This document shows positions 35,544-46,245 of a DNA stretch of 64,000 nt, in pieces. The notes beneath the pieces were generated by a model. That model searched no databases and was not told where the DNA came from. It was given only the letters and a program-made list of their open reading frames with translations. How positions within the stretch are numbered: position 1 is the stretch's first letter; every line of letters begins with the position of its first letter. The stretch is from an uncultured Methylophilaceae bacterium (GTDB lineage: Bacteria; Pseudomonadota; Gammaproteobacteria; Burkholderiales; Methylophilaceae). A program made the translations under genes and the position numbers. The DNA lies in assembly GCA_903870165.1 (NCBI GenBank), contig CAIQBW010000033.1, positions 124,001 through 188,000 of the forward strand, written 5' to 3'.

Positions 35544-36545
35544 TTAGCTGGCTATATATTCAGCCAATCTAATCATATTGCAAGTGTAGCCATATTCGTT
35601 GTCGTACCATGCAATGACTTTTACAAAGTTAGGGTCTAGCATGATGCCTGCTTCTGCATCGAAGATTGAAGCATATTTTTCACCACGAAAATCAGTAGAC
35701 ACAACTTTATCATTTGTAAAACCTAGTACGCTCTTTAATTCGCCACTTGTTGAAGCTCTACTCATGGCTGTGATAATTTCTTCGTAGCTTGTGTCTTTAT
35801 CTAGCTCACAAGTTAAATCAACTACGGAGACATCAGAAGTGGGCACTCGAAAAGCCATCCCAGTAATTTTCTTGTTTAACCCTGGAATTACTTTGCCGAC
35901 GGCTTTCGCGGCTCCAGTGGAAGATGGAATGATGTTCTCTAAGATGCCTCGCCCACCTCGCCAGTCTTTAGCGGATAACCCATCAACAGTATTTTGTGAT
36001 GCAGTGGTGGCGTGCACGGTCGTCATCAAGCCACGCTTGATTCCAAAGTTATCGTTTAGCACCTTAGCAATTGGCGCTAAGGCATTGGTGGTACATGAAG
36101 CTGCAGATATGATGGCTTCATTTTGGTATGTTTGATGATTAACACCATAAACAAAAATAGGTGTTTGGTCTTTTGCTGGAGCTGATTGCACTACCTTTTT
36201 TGCCCCCGCGGTGATGTGTTTTTGGCAAGACTCTTGGGTTAAAAATATACCTGTACATTCCAGCACAACATCTACACCCAAAGCCTTCCAATCAACTAAT
36301 GCCGGGTCTCTTTCGGAGGTGAGCCTAATCTGTTTGCCATTAATGATTAAGTTGTCATTTTCGATTAAGACCTCGCCTGTAAAGCGACCATGAACTGAAT
36401 CGTATTTAAGCATGTAAGCCAAGTAGTCTGGTGTGAGCAGGTCGTTAATACCAACAACCTCAATTTTATTAAAGTCTTGAATAGCTGCTCGAAGTGCCAT
36501 TCGGCCAATACGCCCAAATCCATTAATTGCTAACCTAATCGCCAT
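35544..36545 (-). CDS. gap: Glyceraldehyde-3-phosphate dehydrogenase
   Basis: [29 protein letters not shown]. Confidence 0.95.
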   Translation of the reverse strand: MAIRLAINGFGRIGRMALRAAIQDFNKIEVVGINDLLTPDYLAYMLKYDSVHGRFTGEVLIENDNLIINGKQIRLTSERDPALVDWKALGVDVVLECTGIFLTQESCQKHITAGAKKVVQSAPAKDQTPIFVYGVNHQTYQNEAIISAASCTTNALAPIAKVLNDNFGIKRGLMTTVHATTASQNTVDGLSAKDWRGGRGILENIIPSSTGAAKAVGKVIPGLNKKITGMAFRVPTSDVSVVDLTCELDKDTSYEEIITAMSRASTSGELKSVLGFTNDKVVSTDFRGEKYASIFDAEAGIMLDPNFVKVIAWYDNEYGYTCNMIRLAEYIAS

Positions 36546-36561
36546 GATTTATTGTCCCTTA

Positions 36562-39321
36562 TTAGCCTGTATTTCTAAGGCCGGATGCGATGCCATTAAT
36601 TGAAAGTTGAATCGCAATTTTTGTATCTTCTGTTGCTTGTCCGTGCCGATACTTTTTGAGTAAAGCAATTTGTGAGTAGTTAAGTGAGTCAAGGTAAGGC
36701 AGCCGATTCTGAATGGATTTGGCTAAAACAAGATTGCTAGTCAAGCGCTTATCTGTATTCATAATCAGATTGATGGCATTGAGTGTCTTTAAATATTCAC
36801 GCTCTATCTTAGAGAAAATCTCTTCTCTTAATGTTTCATCATTTACTAAGTAAGAATATTGCTTGGCGATTACTAAGTCTGTTTTTGCCAGCACCATATC
36901 AAGGTTGGCAATCAGCGTTTTAAATAGCGGCCATTCTTGATACATTTCGCGCATCAACTCTATTTTTGTAGCTTGATTACCTGAGTTCAAGAAATCTTCA
37001 ATGGCTGAGCCGACTCCGTACCAGCCTGGCAAAAGCAAACGACATTGTCCCCAAGAGAAGCCCCAAGGGATAGCACGTAAATCTTCAATTTTCTGTGTGG
37101 CTTTTCTTGAGGTTGGACGGCTGCCAATATTTAACTGCGCAATTTCATTTAACGGTGTGGCTGAAAAGAAGTAGTCAGCAAAACCCGGCGTTTCATAAAC
37201 AAGATGTCTATATGCCGTCATGGCTGAAGTTGAGAATCCTTCCATGACGATTTCGTAAGATCGTCTTTTGCGGGCAACTAACTCATCCTGCGGAAACAAG
37301 CTTGCGTCTATTGTTGCTGCGACTAATGTTTCCAAATGTGGCTTGCCTGTTTTAGCGCTGGAGTATTTGTTCGCAATAATCTCGCCTTGTTCGGTGACGC
37401 GAATTTGTCCGTTGACAGTCCCATGTGGTTGACTGAGTATCGCATCGTAAGATGGTCCACCACCCCTGCCGACAGTTCCGCCTCGACCATGAAATAGTCT
37501 TAGTTTTACTTTGGCTTGATTAAATAATTCCACAAGTGAGATCTCAGCTTTATATAACTCCCAGTTTGAAGTCAGAAATCCACCATCTTTATTACTATCC
37601 GAGTAGCCCAACATAATTTCTTGTTGATTACCTTGATGACGAATGAGATGGCGAATACCCATTAAGCTAAGCCACTCGCCCATAATCGGCGGCGCGTTTC
37701 TTAGGTCTGTAATAGTCTCGAACAATGGAACAATATTGAGATCCATTTGAATTTTGGCTGAGCCCCAAACACCCCTTAATAAACCGGTTTCTTTTTGGAG
37801 TAAGGCGACCTCTAATAAATCGGAAAGGGTTTCTGTATGTGAAATGATGTAATGGCGAATAGCGTATTTGCCAAAAATGCTTCGGATATCTCTTGCGCTG
37901 TTCAGAATATCCATTTCAGATTGGACAAGCTCGGAATAACTTTGGAATTGCGAAAATAAAAGTCGAGGCTGTTTGAGCTCGGATAAAAGTAGTTCTACTT
38001 TCTCAGCTTCACTTAATTTAGCGTATTCAAATTCAAAACCAGCTTTAAGCAGAAGTTCGCCAATGACTTGCTCGTGCACGTCCGATGACTGCCTTAAATC
38101 AACTGTGGCAAGATGAAATTGGAATGTGCCAACCGCTTTGATGAGCTTGCCTAAACGAGGATAAATCATCTCTTCGCCCTGATTTACTCTTAATGAGCGT
38201 GCGATGACGTTTAAATCAGTCAATAATTCTTCAGCTTCTGAGTAAGGCTTGCACTCATCGTGTGCTATACCAAGTTCGCCGGTGATGACAGTTTTTGTCG
38301 CCATCACCCGCATGTATATTTTTTTCAAAGCCAAGCGATAGTATTCATCACTTCGGTGTTGTGGAAGCTGATGATCGAACTTTGTTAAGTTAATGACTTC
38401 TTCACTTATATTCGCCCTGAGGGAAGAAACCGCAAGCTCTCGGCCTAGGCTATCAATCTCTTGAAGGTAGAAATTAAGCACTTTAGTAGACTGCTTATCG
38501 AAAGCTGTTGCTAATGTGCTGGAGTTAACAAATGGGTTCCCATCTCTGTCTCCGCCAATCCATGAACCCATTTGAATAAAATTTGGTAATTCGTAATCTG
38601 GCTTTTGCATTACTGCTTTAAGGTCTAGTTCGAGGTCTTGCAGTATTTCAGGAATCGCATTGAGGAACGTTTTTTCATAAAAGCTTAGAGCATTATCTAT
38701 TTCATTCGAGACTGTGAGCCTGGAGAAGCGCAACATGCGGGCTTGCCACAATGCTGAAATTAAGCCTTGAATAATTAGGTCGTGACGTTTAATTTCTTTT
38801 TTTGAAGTGAGTGTGACGCGCTGAGCGAGGTGCTCGGCAATTTGATCCTCAATATCTAAAATGCTCTTTCTTTGAACTTCTGTAGGGTGTGCAGTAAGCA
38901 CCGGTGAAATTAAAGCTTCTTGGAAAAACGTTTCAATCTTATCAATACTTAATTCATTTTCTAGAATTTTTGAAAGGCTGAATGAGAGCTTGCCCTCGGA
39001 AGCTTCATCTTCAGCAAGTCTTGCTAATTGTTGTGCATATAAATCTTCGGCTATATTGAATAAATGAATGAAATAGCTAAATGAGCGAACGATACAAACA
39101 ATTTGATCGGATGTTTGTTCATTTAAGACTCCCATAAGGCTTTCACTGGAGTTCTTATTGCTCTTACCGTTGAGACTTTCAACTTTGTACTGAACACTTT
39201 TTATGAGGTTGAATGTTTCTTCACCATCTTTTGTGAGGATTGCTTTGTCCAATACCCTAGCAAAATAGCGTATATTTTCTTGCATCATCAATTCATAGTT
39301 GGTGCCCATATCAAACCCCAT
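36562..39321 (-). CDS. ppc: Phosphoenolpyruvate carboxylase
   Basis: VLTAHPTEVQRKS, GGDRDGNPFVN, FHGRGGTVGRGGGP, C-terminal RNTG. Confidence 0.95.
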   Translation of the reverse strand: MGFDMGTNYELMMQENIRYFARVLDKAILTKDGEETFNLIKSVQYKVESLNGKSNKNSSESLMGVLNEQTSDQIVCIVRSFSYFIHLFNIAEDLYAQQLARLAEDEASEGKLSFSLSKILENELSIDKIETFFQEALISPVLTAHPTEVQRKSILDIEDQIAEHLAQRVTLTSKKEIKRHDLIIQGLISALWQARMLRFSRLTVSNEIDNALSFYEKTFLNAIPEILQDLELDLKAVMQKPDYELPNFIQMGSWIGGDRDGNPFVNSSTLATAFDKQSTKVLNFYLQEIDSLGRELAVSSLRANISEEVINLTKFDHQLPQHRSDEYYRLALKKIYMRVMATKTVITGELGIAHDECKPYSEAEELLTDLNVIARSLRVNQGEEMIYPRLGKLIKAVGTFQFHLATVDLRQSSDVHEQVIGELLLKAGFEFEYAKLSEAEKVELLLSELKQPRLLFSQFQSYSELVQSEMDILNSARDIRSIFGKYAIRHYIISHTETLSDLLEVALLQKETGLLRGVWGSAKIQMDLNIVPLFETITDLRNAPPIMGEWLSLMGIRHLIRHQGNQQEIMLGYSDSNKDGGFLTSNWELYKAEISLVELFNQAKVKLRLFHGRGGTVGRGGGPSYDAILSQPHGTVNGQIRVTEQGEIIANKYSSAKTGKPHLETLVAATIDASLFPQDELVARKRRSYEIVMEGFSTSAMTAYRHLVYETPGFADYFFSATPLNEIAQLNIGSRPTSRKATQKIEDLRAIPWGFSWGQCRLLLPGWYGVGSAIEDFLNSGNQATKIELMREMYQEWPLFKTLIANLDMVLAKTDLVIAKQYSYLVNDETLREEIFSKIEREYLKTLNAINLIMNTDKRLTSNLVLAKSIQNRLPYLDSLNYSQIALLKKYRHGQATEDTKIAIQLSINGIASGLRNTG

Positions 39322-39761
39322 AAAAAGCTTTTGTTTGCTCAGGCATATATAAGCAACAACCAGACCAAATAGATTTTTAGTTGATATTTTGATTTTTTCT
39401 TTTTGAAGTGCATTACTAACTTGGGTGGTTCTTGATTAGCTATGTGAGCTAGATATTGCCACATCAAAAGTTCAGGATAATTTGGCACCTTTTTAGAACA
39501 AAAAGGATTCCTTGGTGCATATAGCTCTAAATGGAATCTAGGATTTTCAAAAGAGTTGATGCGAAATAGATCGGTAAAGCTTGCGCTTGAGGTTTTGAAT
39601 TAGCGTAAAAGCTTCTTAGGTAAGGATTCGCATACCAAGTATTACAATAGAGTTGCGTGAAAAAGTAGCTATTTTTTCGTCCGAAATTTCAATTCAGACC
39701 TGATGCGTGGCTTTAACTCAAAAGGTCTCAGATCAAGAAGGTTGACAATCCCAAATATTTA

Positions 39762-39780
39762 AATGATAATCATTATCATT
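39762..39780. promoter_or_regulatory. Fur box
   Basis: AATGATAATCATTATCATT, close to the classical 19-bp Fur consensus. Confidence 0.85.
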
Positions 39781-39814
39781 AAGTGAAGTAAAAAAATCCA
39801 GAAAGTTATTTTTA

Positions 39815-41167
39815 ATGCGTTTGAAAAACAAAATAAAGCTATTGATTTTTATGGTATTAATTTATTTGCCATTAATTGTTTTTGCTCATAATTTTGACTC
39901 TGAAGATGCTTTGCCTAACGAAAACTCTTCTAACGTCGAGTCTTGGAATATTCATGCTCAGTTCACGCATACTACACAATGGCATCCGACTTTTGATACA
40001 AAGTGTGATGCAAATCAATTTTACTGCATGTCTGGAAGGGTTCAGCGCAAACAAACAAATGACGCTACTATTTATTTTGGGGCTAGATTATGGAGTGACG
40101 CTGAACTCTATATCAACACTGAGGTAGATGAAGGATTCGGACTAGGAGATACTCACGGGATTGCTGGATTCTCAAGCGGGGAATCTTATAAATTAGGTAA
40201 GCCTTATCCTTATATTCGAACCCAGCGATTTTTTATTCGCCAAACAATTAACTTAGGAGGAGAGGATCAGCATCTTGATTCACTTGCTAACCAGTTAGCT
40301 GGCAACCGTCAATCTGACAACCTTATATTAACTGTTGGTAAGTTCTCATTGGTAGATATATTCGATAGTAATACTTATTCACATGATCCAAGAAACGACT
40401 TTCTTAATTGGTCGATTGTTGATGCTGGTGCTTTTGATTACGCTGGTGACGCATGGGGTTATGTGTATGGAGTTGCAGGGGAGTTGAATAAAGGCGAATG
40501 GTCTTTTAGGGGGGCATTTGTAAATTTGTCGACTGAACCAGGTGCTGTTCATACTGATATGACCTTTAATCAATGGTCTACTGTTGGGGAGGTCGAAAAA
40601 AGATATGTTTATGAAGGTCATGAAGGAAAAATAAAGGTATTGGGATTTTTAAATCATGGCAGGATGGCAGATTATCGAGATGCCCTCGCACTTGGTGGGG
40701 TGCCAGACTTAAGCCTTGTTCGACATGATACTTCTAAAATTGGTATAGCAATTAATCTTGAACAATCTATATCATCAAATATTGGTCTATTTGCTCGTTT
40801 CAGTGTTAATGATGGAAAAAAAGAAACATGGGATTTCACTGATATCAATAAATCCTTTTCATTTGGGGCGTCTTTTAAAGGGGAAATATGGGGGCGCACC
40901 CTAGATAAAGTGGGCTTGGCATTAGCGAATAATGATCTCTCTGATGCAGCAAAAGATTTCTTTGAAAAGGGTGGAATGGGCGTACTTATTGGTGAAGGGC
41001 CTCATCTTAGGTACAGCTCCGAAAGAATTATGGAGGCATACTATTCAATCCATATGAAAGATTGGTGTAATGTAACTGTTGATTATCAGTACATTCAAAA
41101 TCCTGCTTATAACCCCCAAAATCAAGATATATCTATCTTTGGGGTGAGAGTGCATTTTGCAATTTAG
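39815..41167 (+). CDS. Carbohydrate porin (OprB-like)
   Basis: Signal peptide; SVDAGAFDYAGDAWGY-type beta-barrel motifs; terminal aromatic-rich strand. Confidence 0.7.
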   Translation: MRLKNKIKLLIFMVLIYLPLIVFAHNFDSEDALPNENSSNVESWNIHAQFTHTTQWHPTFDTKCDANQFYCMSGRVQRKQTNDATIYFGARLWSDAELYINTEVDEGFGLGDTHGIAGFSSGESYKLGKPYPYIRTQRFFIRQTINLGGEDQHLDSLANQLAGNRQSDNLILTVGKFSLVDIFDSNTYSHDPRNDFLNWSIVDAGAFDYAGDAWGYVYGVAGELNKGEWSFRGAFVNLSTEPGAVHTDMTFNQWSTVGEVEKRYVYEGHEGKIKVLGFLNHGRMADYRDALALGGVPDLSLVRHDTSKIGIAINLEQSISSNIGLFARFSVNDGKKETWDFTDINKSFSFGASFKGEIWGRTLDKVGLALANNDLSDAAKDFFEKGGMGVLIGEGPHLRYSSERIMEAYYSIHMKDWCNVTVDYQYIQNPAYNPQNQDISIFGVRVHFAI

Positions 41168-41306
41168 AAAATAAGTTTCAAAAAGTTAGAAGGCTTTTAG
41201 AAGTGAAAATTTTTTATATTTTAGTTGCTAATGCACCAACCATCTTTTAAGTTACTACACATCCAAATTACTCCATTGATTTTAGAGCGCTTTCAACAGC
41301 ATATTT

Positions 41307-41350
41307 AACTGTTAATCCGTTTGTCGTGGGTTCGATCCCCGCACAGCCAA
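41307..41350 (+). pseudogene. tRNA-Asn 3'-half remnant
   Basis: AACTGTTAATCCGTTTGTCGTGGGTTCGATCCCCGCACAGCCAA; no 5' half present. Confidence 0.6.
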
Positions 41351-41533
41351 ACAACTATTACAAAAGGGTTACGTGAAAACCTAGTTTTTTCGTCCACTCC
41401 TAAAAGTAGACTCAACTAACTTTTAATTGATACGGCAAATATGGAACAGGTCATAACCTATCTTATTTAAACGTCAAATTGTAGCCATCAAAAAAGCGCC
41501 CTTAAGGCGCCTCTTTGATCTTAACAACAAGAA

Positions 41534-42028
41534 TTACTTGCCGACTGCTGCAATAACCTTGTCGGTAATATTAATTTTCTTGCTTGTGAATGCTGCGCCA
41601 TTATACAAAATCAGGTCATAGCCTTCAGTCTGAGCAATTGAATCAATCACTTTATTAATTTGATCCTGAAATTTTTTCATTTCTTCATTTTTTCTAAGTG
41701 AGGCATCTTCATTCAATTCACGTTGTTTTCTCTCAAACTCTATTGAAAGATCTGAGATTTCTTTGGACTTAGTCTTTAAGTCAGCATCAGATAAGTTTTT
41801 AGCATCTTTATCTAAGGCACTTTGTTTATCACTGATTTTCTTTTTGGCTTGCTCAATTTGTGAAATGCGCGTTGAAAATTCGGATTGTAATTTCTTACCA
41901 ATATCTAAAGCAGGCTGTGATTGCATAATTTGATTCAATTCAACGTAGCCAATTTTTAGATCTGCTGAAGCATTAAAAGAAATTAGTAAGGTACCTGCTA
42001 CCAGAACTAACTTAATAAGTTTTTTCAT
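41534..42028 (-). CDS. OmpH/Skp-family periplasmic chaperone
   Basis: Signal peptide, KIGYVELNQIMQSQPA, coiled coil. Confidence 0.85.
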   Translation of the reverse strand: MKKLIKLVLVAGTLLISFNASADLKIGYVELNQIMQSQPALDIGKKLQSEFSTRISQIEQAKKKISDKQSALDKDAKNLSDADLKTKSKEISDLSIEFERKQRELNEDASLRKNEEMKKFQDQINKVIDSIAQTEGYDLILYNGAAFTSKKINITDKVIAAVGK

Positions 42029-42196
42029 TATTACCTCTATATTTAAATGGTTTTTTAGTGCTCTATCGTAACTTAGTCTAAGTCTATAGCGACAGATGCT
42101 TTAAACCTCATTGAATAAAATCTTTGTAAATACAAACTTTCTTGCTGTATTTACAATATCAAAAGCGCCCTAAGGCGCTTTGGGATTAACTACGAA

Positions 42197-42376
42197 TTAC
42201 TTAGCGGTTTTTTTGTGAGCTTGTTTTTTAGCATGATGTGCTTTGGCATGATGCGCTTTGGCTGGGGCAGTTTTAGCTGCTGTTTCAGTTGGAGCTGCTG
42301 GTTCGTCTGCTGCCAAAGCTGTAAAAGATACAGCCGAAAAAATACCTGCCGTTAGAATTGCTAATAATTTCTTCAT
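42197..42376 (-). CDS. Small secreted Ala/His/Lys-rich protein
   Basis: Read directly: MKKLLAILTAGIFSAVSFTALAADEPAAPTETAAKTAPAKAHHAKAHHAKKQAHKKTAK. Confidence 0.55.
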   Translation of the reverse strand: MKKLLAILTAGIFSAVSFTALAADEPAAPTETAAKTAPAKAHHAKAHHAKKQAHKKTAK

Positions 42377-42652
42377 TTATTGCCCCTTGTAATTAGAAAT
42401 GACACTGCCCACTTATATTAACGGATTTGTAATGAATTGGGTTGACATGAGTCAATCACTTTAAACCAGCCGTCATTGTTGTGAAGGTTAGGCTGATTTT
42501 ATACTTGTTCTATGTCACAGCCTCGCACAATAGGTTTACCATTCAGCTAATGGAGAAAATGCCGGATCGGCAATTAAGCAACGCTTACACAAAATCCAGG
42601 ATATCCTCTTATCTAAACACAATATAAACCCAAACTAATTTGAAGATTAAAC

Positions 42653-43555
42653 ATGACCGAACACAATCACAGCCATACGCATCATCACCACAGCATTCCA
42701 AATGACTTCAGTAAGGCGTTTCTTATTGGCATACTATTAAATATCATCTTTGTAGCCATTGAGTCTTTTTACGGATTTAAGATTAACTCTCTAGCTTTAT
42801 TGGCAGATGCAGGTCATAACTTTTCTGATGTGGTTGGACTTGTTCTTGGACTCGTTGGAGTATTCGCTGGAAAACTTAGATCAAATGATAGACATACCTA
42901 CGGTTGGAATCGAGTAACCATTCTTGCCGCTTTTGCCAACGCATTACTATTGCTTGTTGCGATCGGATCATTAATATCTGAAGCCATAACGAGACTGAAT
43001 AGTCCACTAGAAACTCAGGGGATGACTATCATGGCAGTAGCAGGAGTTGGCATCCTGATTAACGGAGCTACGGCCATGTTGTTTATGCATGGACGATCAA
43101 CTGATTTGAATGTTCGCGGAGCTTTTATACACATGGCTGCAGATGCGTTAGTCTCAGCAGGTGTTCTTATTGCTGGAGCACTTTCCCTATGGTTTGGTTG
43201 GAGCCTGCTAGATCCAATCGCAAGTTTGTTGATTGCAGCTGTAATACTTATTAGTACATGGTCTCTGTTTCAGGAATCTCTTCACCTTCTTTTTGATGGC
43301 GTTCCAAAACAGGTTGAACTGCGCAAAGTAAGAAGCTTTTTAGAGTCTCTTGAAGGCGTAACTAATGTTCACGATTTGCACATATGGGCAATGAGCACTT
43401 CTCAAATAGCAATGACGGTGCATCTTGTCATGCCTAAAGGCTCTTCTGGAGATCATTTTTTAGAAGACATCGCCCATGAGCTACATCATAGATTTGAAAT
43501 CGTGCACCCCACTATTCAAATAGAGCTAAATCAAGTTGAACACGGATGTCACTAG
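42653..43555 (+). CDS. Cation diffusion facilitator (CzcD/ZitB-like)
   Basis: His-rich N-terminus, LLADAGHNFSDVVGL, DLHIWAMS. Confidence 0.9.
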   Translation: MTEHNHSHTHHHHSIPNDFSKAFLIGILLNIIFVAIESFYGFKINSLALLADAGHNFSDVVGLVLGLVGVFAGKLRSNDRHTYGWNRVTILAAFANALLLLVAIGSLISEAITRLNSPLETQGMTIMAVAGVGILINGATAMLFMHGRSTDLNVRGAFIHMAADALVSAGVLIAGALSLWFGWSLLDPIASLLIAAVILISTWSLFQESLHLLFDGVPKQVELRKVRSFLESLEGVTNVHDLHIWAMSTSQIAMTVHLVMPKGSSGDHFLEDIAHELHHRFEIVHPTIQIELNQVEHGCH

Positions 43556-43562
43556 GGATTTA

Positions 43563-43620
43563 ATTCCGCCCCCAGCCACCACTAATTAAGCCCACAAAAG
43601 TGGGGGGGGGTTACGTCTAA
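43563..43620 (+). repeat. Decayed att/tRNA-Phe 3' end plus terminator remnant
   Basis: ATTCCGCCCCCAGCCACCACTAATTAAGCCCACAAAAGTGGG matches flank of att copy 3. Confidence 0.8.
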
Positions 43621-43624
43621 ACTT

Positions 43625-44086
43625 TTACTGCTTAACTTCTTGCCCGTTCATGTAAGTACTTTTGTATTTAACACTGCCATCCTTATTCCACGCAGTTTCT
43701 GTGCCCTCTTTTTTGCCATCGATGAACTCACTTTGCACGCGCATTTGCCCATTTTCATACCACTGCGTGAAGCTTCCGTGCTCGCGCCCACCTTTGTAGT
43801 TGGCTTCTAGCTTTAGCTGGCCGCTTTCATACCACTGCTTCCAAACACCATCCTCTTTATCATCTGCATAGTTAGTTTGGATATATAGCGCACCACTTGC
43901 GTACCAAAAAGTTTCGAGCCCCTGCTTTTTACCTTTCTCAATGTGCACTTCATATTTAGGCTTGCCATCAGCATAATGTTCTTTTTGAGTGCCAGTAAAA
44001 TTTTTATCGTAGACTGGTTGCGCGATTGCTGTAACTGCATAAGTAATAAAAACTAGCCAGCTTAATATTGCGTTGAATATTTTCAT
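43625..44086 (-). CDS. YwqK-like MORN-variant repeat protein
   Basis: Repeats G.....W...G.L....Y..G. Confidence 0.75.
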   Translation of the reverse strand: MKIFNAILSWLVFITYAVTAIAQPVYDKNFTGTQKEHYADGKPKYEVHIEKGKKQGLETFWYASGALYIQTNYADDKEDGVWKQWYESGQLKLEANYKGGREHGSFTQWYENGQMRVQSEFIDGKKEGTETAWNKDGSVKYKSTYMNGQEVKQ

Positions 44087-44206
44087 AAAATTTTTTGTTT
44101 TATTGAGGATGTTCTTTTGATGGCAAATACACTTTTTTGTTCCACGTTAGCTCGGAACAACAAAAAAGCCACACTAGGTGGCTTTTTATTTGTTATTCAA
44201 ACAGAC

Positions 44207-44356
44207 TTATTCAGCTGGCACAAAATCTGGCAATGGCGCTACGCCTTCAGGTAATGCTTCAGCAGAAATTGTTTCTGAAGCAGGTTCATCAGCATAAACA
44301 ACAGGAACAGCATTTAAAGCAAATACAGCAATTAACAAAGCTAATACTTTCTTCAT
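44207..44356 (-). CDS. Small secreted protein (49 aa)
   Basis: Read directly: MKKVLALLIAVFALNAVPVVYADEPASETISAEALPEGVAPLPDFVPAE. Confidence 0.5.
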   Translation of the reverse strand: MKKVLALLIAVFALNAVPVVYADEPASETISAEALPEGVAPLPDFVPAE

Positions 44357-44474
44357 TCTTTTCTCCCAAAACTGTTTAAATGATTTTTTAAAAAACGCTC
44401 GAATAAGTCATAAGCGAACTAAATATTGCACCTATTTTTAGATATTGGCAATGATTCCTGAAGGAATCAAAAGC

Positions 44475-44906
44475 CTACCTTTTAAATGCGATTACCATCA
44501 ACCCGCAGACCACCAAAGCAATTCCCAACCAGTCTTTAGTTACCGGCTTTTCACCTAAAAAAACAAATGCCAATATAGCAACGAAAACGATGCTAAATTT
44601 ATCGACAACAAGCACTTTTGAAGCCTCTCCAATTTGAAGAGCACGGTAAAAACAAACCCAAGATGCCCCAGTAGCTAACCCTGATAAAAACAAAAAGAGC
44701 CAATTGTATTTACTGAGATTAAATGGATTGGCCCACTTACCAGTAAATTGGACAAACAGTGTTAAAAGCAGCAACACAATTGCCGTTCTAATCAACGTGG
44801 CCAAATCAGAATCAACCCCTTGAATGCCTACTTTAGCAAATATGGTGGTGAGTGCTGCAAATATCGCGGATAAGACAGCCCAAAATATCCATGATGATGC
44901 AACCAT
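44475..44906 (-). CDS. EamA/DMT-type transporter (single repeat)
   Basis: Four hydrophobic helices; SSWIFWAVLSAIFAALTTIFAKVG. Confidence 0.8.
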   Translation of the reverse strand: MVASSWIFWAVLSAIFAALTTIFAKVGIQGVDSDLATLIRTAIVLLLLTLFVQFTGKWANPFNLSKYNWLFLFLSGLATGASWVCFYRALQIGEASKVLVVDKFSIVFVAILAFVFLGEKPVTKDWLGIALVVCGLMVIAFKR

Positions 44907-45517
44907 TATTCAACCTCCAGCATTACCTCATTGCGTCTTAAAAATGGGAGTGTCCAAGGCGGGTTGTATCTTGCCAGCTCTGGATTGCCGAGCACTTTTA
45001 GCTTCTTGTTATCAGTCCACTGTTTTAATTCAGCCACTTTTTTTTCCATCTTTTCTTCATCCACCAAGCCCGAAAATCGAATCACTGCAAACTTTTGACT
45101 CGATCTTTGCTTGATACTGACAAGCGGACTCTTGGGCTTGGGCAGTGTCTCTAAAGTATATTGGCTGGGCATCACAAAATATACTTTCCAGCCCTTACTC
45201 GCGTGCTGAACACCAACAGGTGAGGTCATGGATATTTTCTCGCTTTGCGGCTCTACTGATACTGGTGCTGTCATGCTTATTTTTTCAGACTTGCCAGACT
45301 GCACAGTGTTATTCCCAAAAATGAAGTCGGCGATGAGCCTAAAGCCTTTACTAGAGGCTTCACGCATATTGCCATCCACTACTACCTCAGCAATTATTTT
45401 GGGCGCATAGGCTCGCAACTCAAAAGCTTTATCTTTTTCAAGCAGTGTAAATTTCGGTTCTTCAATCGCCATGGCAGTGTTAGAAAAAACAAGTAAGGTA
45501 AAAAACCATAATATCAT
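44906..45517 (-). CDS. SOUL heme-binding family protein
   Basis: FELRAYAPKIIAEV, ISMTAPV, FVMPSQYTLETLP. Confidence 0.85.
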   Translation of the reverse strand: MILWFFTLLVFSNTAMAIEEPKFTLLEKDKAFELRAYAPKIIAEVVVDGNMREASSKGFRLIADFIFGNNTVQSGKSEKISMTAPVSVEPQSEKISMTSPVGVQHASKGWKVYFVMPSQYTLETLPKPKSPLVSIKQRSSQKFAVIRFSGLVDEEKMEKKVAELKQWTDNKKLKVLGNPELARYNPPWTLPFLRRNEVMLEVE

Positions 45518-45583
45518 TCTATTTCTCGCTAATTTTTAATAAAAAAGGCAGCCTAAGCTGCCTTTATATAAACCAACTATTTT

Positions 45584-46036
45584 TTATTTCGTTTTATGCA
45601 TGAAGTCATGCACTTCATCACGACTTACTGTGCCGTCTTTATCGGCGTCAATTACATCAAAGTTTTTATGCACTTTTTTCAATTTCTTCGCTTCACTTTT
45701 GGTCAAAGTGCCATCTCCATCTTTGTCTGCGGCCGCAAATTCCTTTGAGCGCTTTTCATGTAGTTTGTCATGTGCATTGTGTTTTTTACGCCCACAAACA
45801 TTAAGCTCTTCTTTCGTTAAAGTGCCGTCTTTATCTGTGTCCATCACTTCAAATTTCTCGCCACAGACTACTTTAGCTTCTTCGCGGTCTAATGTGCCAT
45901 CCTTATCTTTGTCGGCTTGTTCAAACGTTACTTTAGAATGCATTTTGCAATGCTCACCCATCCCATCATGGTCAGCAAAGGCTGTACTAGCTGTTGTAAA
46001 CATCGCTGCAATCAATAATGTTTGGATTTTCTTCAT
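45584..46036 (-). CDS. EF-hand protein
   Basis: Four DxDxDG(T) loops. Confidence 0.9.
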   Translation of the reverse strand: MKKIQTLLIAAMFTTASTAFADHDGMGEHCKMHSKVTFEQADKDKDGTLDREEAKVVCGEKFEVMDTDKDGTLTKEELNVCGRKKHNAHDKLHEKRSKEFAAADKDGDGTLTKSEAKKLKKVHKNFDVIDADKDGTVSRDEVHDFMHKTK

Positions 46037-46245
46037 TGCTTAATCTCCTGTAAATAAGTCACATCATTACGACTACACTTTACCATAGCAAGTTCAAACA
46101 AAATTGATACAAATCAATTGCTAGCAATTATGCTAACTAGGTAAATTTAAATCAAAACTTGACTTGAATAGTGGAAATGAATCTCCATTATTATCATATA
46201 ATTCATTTTTTATATTTTGCATCAATTTACACAAAGAGGCAGTTT

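Noticed and set aside
43600-43611. Poly-G run after decayed att fragment as a phase-variation tract
   Set aside because: Replaces the terminator GCTTTTTTT in a decayed noncoding remnant; more likely decay or sequencing artefact than a regulated tract.
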